From assembly GCA_943333505.2 (NCBI GenBank), contig CALQTN020000001.1:1-64000 (forward strand): a DNA stretch of 64,000 nt. The letters are read 5' to 3'. The first letter of the stretch is position 1. Each line of letters starts with the position of its first letter. The notes under the pieces were generated by a model. The model saw only the letters and a program-made list of their open reading frames with translations, was not told where the DNA came from and did not search any database. Below are positions 37,470 through 55,700 of the stretch, in pieces. Source of the DNA: Asaia bogorensis. Its GTDB lineage: Bacteria > Pseudomonadota > Alphaproteobacteria > Acetobacterales > Acetobacteraceae. A program made the position numbers and the translations under genes.

Positions 37470-37841
37470 CTATTTCGGCCGCTTGGCGCCATACAGCGAC
37501 CGGCGCTGACGACGCTTGGCGATGCCCTGGGTATCCAGAACGCCACGCAGAATGTGATAACGAACGCCCGGCAAATCCTTCACGCGCCCGCCGCGGATAA
37601 GCACAACGCTGTGCTCCTGCAGGTTATGACCTTCGCCAGGAATATAGCTCACGACTTCGAACCCGTTGGTGAGACGGACCTTGGCGACCTTACGAAGCGC
37701 CGAGTTCGGCTTCTTCGGCGTCGTCGTGTAGACGCGCGTGCAAACGCCGCGCTTCTGTGGGCAACCCTGCAATGCGGGCACCTTGTTGCGCTTCGGGGCC
37801 GGATGGCGACCCTGGGCAATCAGCTGGTTGATGGTCGGCAT
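37470..37841 (-). CDS. rpsL: 30S ribosomal protein S12
   Basis: At 123 residues, it runs from the ATG at 37841 ([20 protein letters not shown]); a longer in-frame reading from 37976 covers leader sequence. [20 protein letters not shown] contains Lys43, and [12 protein letters not shown] holds the second decoding-loop Lys, both in the streptomycin-sensitive wild-type state. The gene follows a strong promoter and a ~200-base leader. Confidence 0.98.
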   Translation of the reverse strand: MPTINQLIAQGRHPAPKRNKVPALQGCPQKRGVCTRVYTTTPKKPNSALRKVAKVRLTNGFEVVSYIPGEGHNLQEHSVVLIRGGRVKDLPGVRYHILRGVLDTQGIAKRRQRRSLYGAKRPK

Positions 37842-37910
37842 GGACCCTCTTTCTCTACTGGTCGAAACCTCCGTTACAGAGGCAGAAGACCAACTTCCAT
37901 AAACAATCAC

Positions 37911-37939
37911 CGCAGCTGGGGTCGCCCCCCATCTGCGGT
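37911..37939 (-). promoter_or_regulatory. Stem-loop in the rpsL leader
   Basis: CCGCAG/CTGCGG arms with an inner TGGGG/CCCCA stem form a compact hairpin about 70 bases upstream of rpsL. A second small hairpin GGTGG-AAA-CCACC lies at 38009-38021. The T-content after the main stem on the minus strand (TGATTGTTT) is modest. It could be a leader regulatory element or weak attenuator. Confidence 0.4.
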
Positions 37940-38042
37940 GTTCAACCAACACACGGCCTGAGTCCGAAGACGGCACCGTACGCGAAGGTTTGAACTTTTC
38001 AGGCAGCCAAGGTGGAAACCACCAACTGTCCCGAGGGGCGGA

Positions 38043-38071
38043 TAACTACGGGTAGCGACTGTGCAAGTCAA
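38043..38071 (-). promoter_or_regulatory. Sigma-70 promoter of the rpsL-to-rplQ operon
   Basis: On the minus strand TTGACT (38066-38071) and TAGTTA (38043-38048) are separated by exactly 17 bases. It lies upstream of the ~200-base rpsL leader. The rpoC terminator at 38197-38220 lies on its upstream side, so it starts a new transcription unit covering about 16.7 kb. Confidence 0.72.
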
Positions 38072-38187
38072 GCGCTTGATCGGACCAATTTGGCAGCAGG
38101 CCATGCCGAAGTTGCATGGCGGTTGCGGGATTAGCAGGCTGGACCCGGATCGCCTCATGGCAAGCTATAACGACTCGGGTTCTCCAA

Positions 38188-38225
38188 CAATGAAAAAGGC
38201 CAGGTAGAAATTCCTGGCCTCTTTC
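38188..38225 (-). terminator. Intrinsic terminator after rpoC
   Basis: On the minus strand AGGCCAGG and CCTGGCCT (38213-38220 and 38197-38204) form an 8-bp stem with an 8-base loop, followed by TTTTTCATT. It lies about 55 bases beyond the rpoC stop codon. It separates the rplK-rpoC unit from the rpsL unit. Confidence 0.85.
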
Positions 38226-38277
38226 ATCATAGAATTGCGACAGCGGTCCGAGGAGGTTTCCGCCGAATGCCGAGTCT

Positions 38278-42435
<4,158 letters not shown>

Positions 42436-42479
42436 CGCGCTCTCCTTGGCGGCCAGTGGCTCGGCCAGCAATCATCAGC

Positions 42480-42517
42480 TTGGGTAGAAAACGGTCCGGG
42501 CGTTTGTGCCCGGACCG
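42480..42517 (-). terminator. Terminator-like hairpin between rpoB and rpoC
   Basis: CGGTCCGGGC (42492-42501) and GCCCGGACCG (42508-42517) form a perfect 10-bp stem with a 6-base loop. On the minus strand it is followed by TTTTCTACCC. It lies in the 91-base gap after the rpoB stop and before the rpoC ribosome-binding site. It could be a leaky terminator or a processing site that sets the beta:beta-prime ratio. Confidence 0.65.
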
Positions 42518-42526
42518 GTCGCGTTA

Positions 42527-46699
<4,173 letters not shown>

Positions 46700-46846
46700 G
46701 CCTATTTCCCGTCAGTGGTCTGGTGCGGTCGGTCGCTATTTAGTCTGGTCGCAGTTCGGTCGTTAGCAACGCCGAACCGGGCAGGGTCCGCCCTGCTTTC
46801 GCAAAGCGGTCCCCACCCGTATTCAGCAAGTCCGGCGTAGCAAGCG
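46700..46846 (-). promoter_or_regulatory. rplL-rpoB intergenic leader with stem-loops
   Basis: The gap contains a GCAGGG/CCCTGC stem with a 4-base loop (46781-46796) and a looser GTTCGG/CCGAAC pairing (near 46754-46778). In enterobacteria this position carries an attenuator and an RNase III site that reduce rpoBC relative to rplJL. No T-run follows the stem here, so processing is as likely as termination. Confidence 0.4.
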
Positions 46847-47224
46847 TTATTTGACTTCGACAGTCGCGCCCTGCTCTTCCAATGCCTTTTTGATCTTCGC
46901 GGCCTCATCCTTGGTCGCGCTTTCTTTCACGGTCTTCGGCGCGCCTTCAACCAGATCCTTGGCTTCTTTCAGCCCGAGACCGGTGATGGTGCGGATTTCC
47001 TTAATCACGTTGATCTTCTTGTCGCCAGCCGCGGCCAGGATCACGGTGAATTCGGTCTGTTCTTCGACCACGGCAGCAGCGGCGGCCGGAGCGGCAGCAG
47101 CGGCGGCAGCGGCCGGCGCGGAGGCGGAGACGCCCCATTTTTCTTCGAGCATCTTCGAAAGCTCAGCAGCTTCGAGAACGGTCAGGGCGGACAGGTCGTC
47201 CACAAGTTTCGCGAGATCGGCCAT
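46847..47224 (-). CDS. rplL: 50S ribosomal protein L7/L12
   Basis: At 125 residues, it runs from the ATG at 47224 ([20 protein letters not shown]), which has AAGGAAG at a suitable distance; an ATG two codons earlier (47230) is too close to that site. An N-terminal dimerisation domain, an Ala-rich hinge ([15 protein letters not shown]) and a C-terminal factor-binding domain ([20 protein letters not shown]) are visible. It forms the stalk that recruits elongation factors. Confidence 0.97.
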   Translation of the reverse strand: MADLAKLVDDLSALTVLEAAELSKMLEEKWGVSASAPAAAAAAAAPAAAAAVVEEQTEFTVILAAAGDKKINVIKEIRTITGLGLKEAKDLVEGAPKTVKESATKDEAAKIKKALEEQGATVEVK

Positions 47225-47336
47225 TTTCATATCTTCCTTAATCTAGGCCCTTGCCGATTCCATGCAAGAGCAGCCCTTGGCAGGGCAACTGGGGTTCCAC
47301 AAAATCCTCGGGCGATGTTTTCGCCCTCGGAAAAAC

Positions 47337-47876
47337 TCAGGCTGCTTCGGCTGCGTCCTCGACTGCATCGTCTTTCTTGGCATAGGCCGCCAGAACCCGC
47401 GCGATCTGCCCGCCCGGCGCCTGGAGAATACCGGCGATACGGGTGGCGGGGGTTTGGATCATCCCCACCAATCCGGCGCGCAGCACGTCCAGCGACGGCA
47501 ATTCCGACAATGCCTTGATCCCAGCCACATCGAGTGCCTGGGTGCCAAGTGCACCACCGAGAATGACGAACTTATCGTTGGTTCTGGCGAACTCGACAGC
47601 GGCTTTCGCCACGGCAACCGGGTCCCGGGCCCACGCAAGCGCGGTCGGTCCCTTAAGCAGTGGTGCGATGCTGTCGAAGCGGGTCCCATGCAAAGCAAGG
47701 ACGGCCAGCCGGTTCTTGGCAACCTTGAACGTCGCCCCAGCTTCGCGCATCCGGCGTCGCAGATTGGTCGATTCAGCCACGGTCAGACCCTTATTCTGGG
47801 TGACCACAACCATCGACGTCTCGGCGAATACGGCGGCGAGGAGGTCGACGAAGGCGTGCTTCTCCGTACGGTCCAA
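47337..47876 (-). CDS. rplJ: 50S ribosomal protein L10, TTG start
   Basis: L10 anchors the L7/L12 stalk. I read it from TTG at 47876, giving a mature start MDRTEKHAFVDLLAAVFAET that aligns with the universally conserved L10 N-terminus; GGAG sits 8 bases upstream. The in-frame ATG at 47915 would add 13 non-conserved residues. The core NKGLTVAESTNLRRRMREAG and TFKVAKNRLAVLAL is typical. Length is 179 residues. Confidence 0.93.
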   Translation of the reverse strand: MDRTEKHAFVDLLAAVFAETSMVVVTQNKGLTVAESTNLRRRMREAGATFKVAKNRLAVLALHGTRFDSIAPLLKGPTALAWARDPVAVAKAAVEFARTNDKFVILGGALGTQALDVAGIKALSELPSLDVLRAGLVGMIQTPATRIAGILQAPGGQIARVLAAYAKKDDAVEDAAEAA

Positions 47877-48210
47877 ATCCCGTCTCCATCGGTGGTCGGC
47901 AATGGTTTGCACCATTTCCGACCGGTTTACCCATGGGATATTTCGCCGTCGTTGCCGACATTGAACTATCCCGGTTCGCCTGTCCCCGGAGCGTCTTGCA
48001 ACGCCCGGTCTTGCGGAACCGCCAGGGTCCCATCATCCGTAAGGGAAGATGGGCAAAAATCCCGGGCTTCCCCGTCTCCCACGTGCGACCCTGGATCAGG
48101 CCTTCAATGCCCGACACTCCGTGAACGGAGCCGTAGGCAACATGTGGTCTTGGACAGGTTCGGGGGCTCCCGCCCCCTGCCCACCGCCGGCAAGCCGGCG
48201 GCGTATTTCG
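47877..48210 (-). promoter_or_regulatory. rplJ leader region with two GC-rich stem-loops
   Basis: This 334-base gap between rplA and rplJ has no convincing gene. Directly after rplA there are a CCGCCGGC/GCCGGCGG stem (48184-48201) and a GGGGGC/GCCCCC stem (48162-48177), neither followed by a T-run. In many bacteria this interval carries the L10 leader RNA, where L10-L12 represses its own translation. I could not fold the kink-turn by eye, so the assignment is positional. Confidence 0.5.
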
Positions 48211-48915
48211 TTAAAGCGCGGTACCGGCACCGACTGTGGCGACATCGACGCGCACGCCGGGGCCCATGGTCGAACTGACGGCGACTTTTTGCAGGTAGGT
48301 GCCCTTGGCGCCAGCCGGCTTCGCTTTGATGATCGCGTCAGCGAAGGCGCGGGCGTTCTCCAGCAGCGCTTCGGTCGCGAACGATGCCTTGCCAATGCCA
48401 GCATGGACAATACCGGCCTTTTCGGCGCGGAATTCAACCTGGCCAGCCTTGGCTGCGGTAACCGCGCCCTTGACGTCCATGGTGACGGTGCCGAGGCGCG
48501 GGTTCGGCATCAGGTTACGCGGCCCGAGGATTTTGCCGAGACGACCAACCAAGCCCATCATGTCCGGGGTTGCAATGCAACGGTCGAACTGGATGTCGCC
48601 AGCCTGGACCTTTTCGGCCAGATCGTCAGCGCCGACCACATCGGCTCCCGCAGCGAGGGCTTCCTCGGCCTTGGCGCCACGGGCGAACACCGCAACGCGG
48701 ACCGATTTGCCGGTGCCATTCGGCAGGCCGACAACGCCACGCACCATCTGATCGGCATGACGCGGATCAATGCCGAGATTGAGGCTGATTTCAACGGTTT
48801 CGTCGAATTTCGCACGAGCATTGCTCTTCACCATCGCGATTGCGGCGGCGAGATCAAAAGACTGGGTGCGATCGAACGCGGCGTAGCCAGACGTCAGGCG
48901 TTTATTGTGTGCCAT
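48211..48915 (-). CDS. rplA: 50S ribosomal protein L1
   Basis: At 234 residues, it has [49 protein letters not shown]-like [20 protein letters not shown] and the C-terminal [14 protein letters not shown]. It forms the mobile L1 stalk that moves E-site tRNA and often represses rplKA translation. Confidence 0.98.
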   Translation of the reverse strand: MAHNKRLTSGYAAFDRTQSFDLAAAIAMVKSNARAKFDETVEISLNLGIDPRHADQMVRGVVGLPNGTGKSVRVAVFARGAKAEEALAAGADVVGADDLAEKVQAGDIQFDRCIATPDMMGLVGRLGKILGPRNLMPNPRLGTVTMDVKGAVTAAKAGQVEFRAEKAGIVHAGIGKASFATEALLENARAFADAIIKAKPAGAKGTYLQKVAVSSTMGPGVRVDVATVGAGTAL

Positions 48916-48920
48916 GATGA

Positions 48921-49355
48921 TCAGCCCTCCACCACAATGAGACCCATCGAGCGGGCCGAACCGGTCAACATGCGTACTGCGCCATCGACGTCGTTGGCGT
49001 TCATGTCCTTCATCTTGATCGCCGCGATGTCACGCAGCTGGCTCGTGGTCACCCGGCCGGACGCAGCGCCCTTGCCTGGGGTGGTCGTGCCCTTGGTGAT
49101 CCCGGCCGCTTTCTTGAGGAAATGCGTGTTCGGCGGGGTCTTGGTGATGAAGGTAAAGGTGCGGTCACCAAAAGCGGTGATGACAACCGGGGTTGGCGTG
49201 CCCGGCTCCATCTGCGCGGTGACAGCGTTGAATTCCTTGACGAACTGCATGATGTTCAGGCCGCGTTGACCCAAGGCCGGGCCAACTGGCGGCGAAGGGT
49301 TTGCTTTGCCAGCAGGAATTTGCAGCTTGATATAGCCGACGATCTTTTTAGCCAT
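48921..49355 (-). CDS. rplK: 50S ribosomal protein L11
   Basis: At 144 residues, it starts [20 protein letters not shown], continues [20 protein letters not shown], and has [20 protein letters not shown]. It forms the GTPase-associated centre with 23S rRNA. It is the first gene of the rplK-rpoC unit. The secE and nusG genes that normally precede it are absent. Confidence 0.98.
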   Translation of the reverse strand: MAKKIVGYIKLQIPAGKANPSPPVGPALGQRGLNIMQFVKEFNAVTAQMEPGTPTPVVITAFGDRTFTFITKTPPNTHFLKKAAGITKGTTTPGKGAASGRVTTSQLRDIAAIKMKDMNANDVDGAVRMLTGSARSMGLIVVEG

Positions 49356-49764
49356 AATCCCATATCCTTGCTTGCTCGGCGCAGAATGCGCGCGAGGCGT
49401 TCAGGGGGGGACCGCGGTGCATGCGACCTCGGGTGCTGGCATTGCCGAACCTGCTGAGGAACGGCCATAGCGTCACACCCGGAAATCTCCCGCGTTCCGG
49501 TAGAGGGACGGCGGTCTAGAGGATCGGTTGATCCGAGTCTAGTGGCAAACCTCGGGCCACCTATGGCAAGGGCGCATGCCCGGTCGCGCGGACCCACTCT
49601 GCAAAGTGGCAATAGTCGCACGGTTTTAACCGTTAATTTGCGATTTCACAACAAAATATCGGCGATTTGATCATTCGCTGCGGCCGCTCGGTGATACCGC
49701 TTGGTCGGAGCCCGACGGCTGGTACGCCATTTCAGGCGTTGGGCAGGAATTTGAAAGGGTTGCG
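49356..49764. other. Intergenic region between rplK and the giant Hint-protein gene
   Basis: About 410 bases must hold the promoter of the rplK operon (minus) and that of the giant gene (plus). I could not assign either hexamer pair with confidence. Visible structures are an interrupted palindrome CTAGA-GGATC/GATCC-TCTAG at 49516-49542 and an ACGGTT-TT-AACCGT inverted repeat at 49620-49633. The frame of the giant gene stays open upstream to 49630 without an ATG. Confidence 0.5.
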
Positions 49765-52700
49765 GTGCTCATCAAGCAATGGAACGGCCAGACCGGGCTG
49801 TTCAACACCGACGCTGCGTGGTCGCCGACTGGGACTCCCGGGACAGCTGATCTCGCGAGCTTAGGTGGCATCAACGCATACGATGTCAGCACATCCGGCA
49901 CCGCGATTATCGGCGGGTTGGTTATCTCCGGTCCGCGCGCCAATCTGGGCGTTAGCGGCGTGCTGGCCAGCCTTACCAGCATCGACATCGATAGCGGAAC
50001 GGTCGCCGCTGGGACATCCGGCGCATTGCTGGCTGTGACCAGCATCGGTAATGCAGGCGTGATCAGGGTTGCGGCTGGCCACACCCTGACCCTTGGCGCC
50101 GGCACACTGGTCAATAGCGGGACTTTCCTGGTGTCGGGTGGCACCATCACTGTACCGGCAAGCTTTGTGATCGCCGGGGCGTTGCGGGGCCCGATCGGGG
50201 TTAGCAACACCGGAACCATTTCACTCACCAATGGCGGGCTGCTCGATATTTCCGCAAACGCATTGACGTGGGCCGCACTGACCGCCGGCACCATCAGTAT
50301 TGATCGTGCGAGTACGCTCGCGCTTGCGGGTACACTCGGCCTTGGCGGCGCGACGGTAAACTTCCGCCCGGACAGTCTGCTGCACCGGGTGGAATTCCGC
50401 GGCGAGACCCTGAGCAACGGTACGGTTGACGCAGCCGGCGCGGTGTTTGGTGGCAATGAACTCACCTTGAGCCAGGTCAGGTGGAGCGGTTCCTGGACCG
50501 TACCCGCCGGAATGACTGTTTTCGCGGACGCGACAAGCAGCATTGCGGGCGGGACACTCAGCATCTCCGCAGGCGGGCGCCTGCTGGAAACCGGGACCCT
50601 TGATAACCTGACCATTGCGTTGGGCGTGGCGGGTGCGAACGGCACCGCGACACTGGCCGGGACGATCCTGGCAGACGGGCAGAGCTCCGTTGTCGGCCCG
50701 ACCTTGGGCGCGAACATCATTGTGCGGTCAAACGGCAATGCGGTGCTCGGACTGGCGCGCAATTTTGGCACCGTGCTGGTGCAATCCGGCAGTCTTATGC
50801 TGTCTGGCAACGCCAACGGAACTTCGGGTGGTGGGCCCTATTCCCCGGTCACCGCGATCAACCATGGCAGCATCGTCGTCAATGGCGGGGTGCTGCGCCT
50901 CGATTCCTATTCCGACTACCAACCCGGCATTGCTGTCGCCACCGGCCAGATCATCGTCGGCAATGGCGGCGTGGTGGAGGTCGATTTCGTGTCGGCCCAA
51001 ACCAGCACCGGAACACAAGCCAATATCATTTTCGCCGATGGAGCCGGGACATTATCGCTCGCAACCGCCGCCGGCACAGCGCCACCGGCGGTCATAGCAG
51101 TGGGCGGCTTTACCGATGGCGACAGCATCATTGCGGTCAACGGAAGCGTGTCGCAATTCGATGCGGCCAGCCAAACCCTGCTATTCCTTGATCCCGCGAG
51201 CGGCTTGGCCCGCGCCCAGATCACCTTTGCGAGTGGCCACCATTTTGCTGCGGACGAGTTGATCGGCCTCGGGGGAGCGAGCATTGCGACGAGCTTTGTC
51301 GCCGCCGCCAACATCTTGCCGGCTTTCGTGCCGGGAACACGGCAATGGCTTGGGCTGACCGGCAATTTCAACGATGCCAGCCAGTGGACCCCATCGGGGG
51401 TGCCGGGCGCAGGGGAAACTGCCAGCCTGGCGGGCATTGTGGCCTATGTCGCCAGCCAGTCCGGCACCACGACCGTTGTCGCCGCCACGATCAACAATGC
51501 GCTTGCGACCCTGACTGTTGGTGGCACGTTAAGCGCGTCTGCAGGCTTGGCGCTCGAGCATGGCGTGCTGTATTTGCCCGGCACCTTGCGGGACACGATT
51601 GTCACGCAAACGGCTGGCTACTTGCGCGAAGGCAGCGCCGGAACACTTTCCAACGTCACCTGGATTGGGGATCTCACCGCCGCAGCCGGCTTGACCATCC
51701 GCAACGGTATCAGCGTGTTAGGGGCCGATGGCGTCGCCGATGGCCGCCTGACCGTTGCGAGCGGAACCGTTACGATCGCCGATCGTGAAACGCTTGATCA
51801 CGTGACAATTGACCTCGGTGCCACGCTGGTCGCCGCCGCCGGGCTTACGCTCGGCAATCATGCGACGCTTGAGGCGAGCGCTGGCACCACAAGCCTTCTG
51901 GCGACCGGCAGCCTGACAAACGCGGGCCACATCAAGGTGAGAGGCGGCACGCTGACGCTGGGTGGCAGCGGCACCACTGGCTTTAGCAATACCGGCAGCA
52001 TCCGCGTTGCGGCGGGCGCCGAGCTTGATCTGACGGCGGGGAACATCACCCTGGCAGACCTGCTTGCGGGAACTATCGCGATCGACCCCGCGGGCATTCT
52101 GGTCTTGACTGGCACGCTCGATCTCGGTGGCGTCAGTCTGGATTTCCGGGCCGGAAGCCCGCTGAGCAAGGCCGTGCTGCGCGGCGCAACCCTGATGAAC
52201 GGAACGGTCGATGCTGACGCTGGTGAGTTCAGCTTCAGCAGCCTCGCGTTGGGCAACATTGTATGGCGGGGACCGGCCCGCGTTGCAGCCGGTGCCACGC
52301 TGACGGTTGACGGCACCGATAGTTTTCTAGACGCCGTTGGCAGCCTTTTCGGCAGCATCGATGTCAGTGCCGGCGGGGCAGCATTATCGTCCGCGGGCCT
52401 GCTGGATGCCGTCACAATCACGCTCGGGAATGATACCACGCCCGCCGCGATCGTGGGCGCCAATCTGGCGGCGCCGGGCGGGCAGGTCCGACTGACCCCG
52501 CCCAGCCTTGGCCCGGACGCGACGGTGCTGGCGAATGGGCTGGCAGGCTTCGCGGTCTCTCGCAATCAGGGCACGGTAATCGTCCAGTCCGGGACGCTGA
52601 CGCTGACCGGTAATAATGGGATGATCAGCAATGCCGGCCTTTTGCAGACCGCAGGCGGATTGCTGATCGCGGGCGGGCTTACCGACTATCAGGCCGGCAA

Positions 52701-55700
52701 CCCTATCCCGGTCGGGCAGACCCAGATCGGCAATGGCGGCATCTTCAAACTGGTTGATGCCACCGGGCTTGCCCGTAACCATGTCAACGCACGCTTCATC
52801 GACAATAACGGCACGTTTGAGATTGCCACACATCCCGGCACGGGATCTGACACCATCACAATCAACGGCTGGGTTGCCGGGGCAGTGATCATGGCGGATT
52901 TCGCCGACACGTCGCAATTCGATCCGGCGAGTAACAGCCTGCGTTTTTCCAACAGCGCGGCGCCGGGTGAGGTGATCAGCGTCAGCCTGGGGACGGCCCA
53001 TATCTACAGTGCCGATGAACTGACCGGGCTTGGGACCGGCACCATCACCACCGACTTTATCGCCAGCCCGATCACCAATATTTTTCCGCCCGCGACCCAA
53101 TCGGCACCCCAATGGCTCGGCCTCACCGGCAGTTTTGGTGATGCGAATTTATGGACGCCGATCGGCGTTCCCGACGCGACCGCGACCGCAAGCCTGGCTG
53201 GCACGATCGCCTATGTGGTGAGCCAGACCGGCATTCAGACGGTCGGCGGACTGATCCTGAGCAACGGGCAGGCGACGTTATCGGTCGGAGGCATCCTGAC
53301 CACCGCGAGCATCGATCTGCAAGCCGGGACTCTCAATCTGGTTGGCGCGCTGCGCAATGCGAGCATCACCGCAAGGGGCGGCGCGCTGCTCGCGTCGGGC
53401 GGTACACTCGACAGTATTGGCTGGCGCGGCGCGCTGGAGATCATCGGCAGCCTGAGCGCACGCAACGGTCTGGCTTTGGCCGCTGAGGATGGCAGCCTGA
53501 CGGGGCAGTTGAACATTGCCAGCGGCGGTCTCAATTTCGTCGACAGCGAAACGCTCGACAATGCCGCCATCGCATTGGGTGGCGTGCTGTCGGGCAGTGC
53601 GGCGTTGGGGCTGGGGAGCCACACCCATTTGACTGTGCAAGGCCTGGGCACACTGATTGCCACAACGACGCTTGCCACTGCCGGCACGATCACGGTCAGC
53701 GCGGGGCAGACGCTGACGGTCGGGACCCAGGCCGGCTTTAGCTCCGGCACGCTCGTCAACAGCGGCGCTATTGCCGTCGATGGCGGGACCCTGGTGCTGC
53801 TTGGCAGTGTGCGTAACAGCGGCATCATCGCGATCAGCAATGGCGGCGAGGCAGATATTGGCAACACCAGCCTCGCCGCGTTGTTGGCTGCTGGATTAAA
53901 TGTCGATCCAAGCAGCCGGATTGTGATTTCAGGAACTTTTGACCTCGGTGGCGGCACGGTCGATTTCAGCGCCACCGGGCCGCTCGCCGGCGCGGTGTTC
54001 AACGGTGCAACCCTGTTCAACGGGTATGTCGACGCACGACCTGGCGGGTTTAGCGGCAGTGTGGTGGCTCTCAACGGGATCGCATGGCGCGGTCCGCTGA
54101 ACGTCGGCAATGGGCACACACTGACCGTGGACAGTCTTTCGCACGTCGTGGATGCGATTGACCCGACCCTGCCCGGCACCATTGATATCGCGGCCGGTGG
54201 GCAACTGCGCAGCACCGGCACGCTGGATGTCGGCCAGATCAACCTCGGCGACCTCTCCGGTCCAGCAGTGGCAACCCTATGGGGCGGGGTGGCAAGTTTC
54301 GGCGCGTTCCAGGACCCGGTCATCGGCGCCAGTGCCACGATCATCACCGCTGGCGCCGCCAGCCTTTCCTTCGCACGCAATCTCGGCACCATCATCGCTG
54401 CGTCCGGCACCCTCACCCTTACCGGGCGCAACAATGGCGGCAATGATTTCGGCGTGCTGAACGATAACGGCGCGACAATCCTGGCCAGTGCCTACACCAA
54501 CTATGTTGGCGAAAGCGCTATCCCAACCGGGCAGGTGAACATCGCCAATGGCGGGGTGTTCACCGCGATCAATCCGGCGGTTGCCAATCGTTTCGGGATT
54601 GCGGCCGGGGTGCATGCCCGCATCGTGTTCGCCGACGCCACCGGGACGCTGGCCGTGCAGGCGAGTACGATTGAAGATTTCAGCCTGTTCCCATCGATCT
54701 ACTCGGTCCCGTCGATCCTATCCGTGGCAGGGTTCCAGGCTGGCAACGTGATCCGCGTTTCATCTGGCAACGCACGGTTCGACGCCGCCACCAACCAGTT
54801 GGCGTTTTACGACGCAACCACTGCGACCATGACGGCGTTGATCGACTTCGACCCGGGGCATCTGTTCGATCCGTCTGAGCTATCGGGCCTCGGTAGCAGC
54901 AGCATTTCCACCGGCTTTGCCGGCGGTGGAGGCGGCATTACCGCGTGTTTTGCCGCTGGCACACAGATCAGCACCGTTTCCGGGCTGGTATCGGTCGAGA
55001 ATTTGCAGATCGGCGACCGGGTGATGCTGTTCGACGGCCGCAACGCACCGGTTATATGGCTCGGGCATCGCAGTCTTGATTGCGCCCGACACAGGCGCCC
55101 GCACGACGTACAGCCAATCCGGGTGATGCAGCACGCGTTCGGAACCACACCGGACTGCGATCTTTGGCTATCCCCGGATCATGGGATTTTCGTGAACGGC
55201 GTTTTCATCCCGGTGCGTTACCTGGACAATGGCGCAACAATTCATCAGGAGAATTGGGGCCGGGTAACCTACTGGCACATCGAACTCGCGCGCCACGCGG
55301 TTATATTTGCTGCGGGCTTAGCGTGCGAAACCTATCTCGATACTGGCAACCGCCATGCCTTTGTCGAAGGTGGGCCGTCGGTTCAGTTGCATCCTGAGTT
55401 TGCCCGTGCGGTCTGGAGCCGGGAGGGCTGTGCACAACTGGTCACCCAGGGTGCGGAGTTGCAGGCGGTTCGGGCGTTGGTTGCCGCGCGCGCAGCCGGG
55501 CTCGGTTTTACCATGACCGATGACCCGGACTTACATATTTCGATGGACGGCATCCGGCTCAACGGCGTGCAGCTTAATGGGACCTGGAATTTCAACATTC
55601 CGGCCCCACGAACGGTTGCCATTCGATCGCGGCGCGCCCGACCGGTCGATACCGATCCCACCAGCGCTGATGGCCGCAGGCTGGGGGTTGCAATCGCCCA

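Noticed and set aside
37842-37976. A 45-residue N-terminal extension of S12
   Set aside because: S12 is extremely conserved and starts MPTINQL. The upstream region lies within the leader.
49630-49764. An N-terminal extension of the giant protein upstream of the GTG
   Set aside because: The frame is open but offers no ATG, GTG or TTG before the stop at 49627-49629, and GTG 49765 has a ribosome-binding-like AAAGGG.
53235-54443. Long minus-strand frames inside the giant gene
   Set aside because: They are rich in Pro, Ala and Val, as expected for the complement of Gly/Thr/Ala repeats. The plus frame has the Hint domain.
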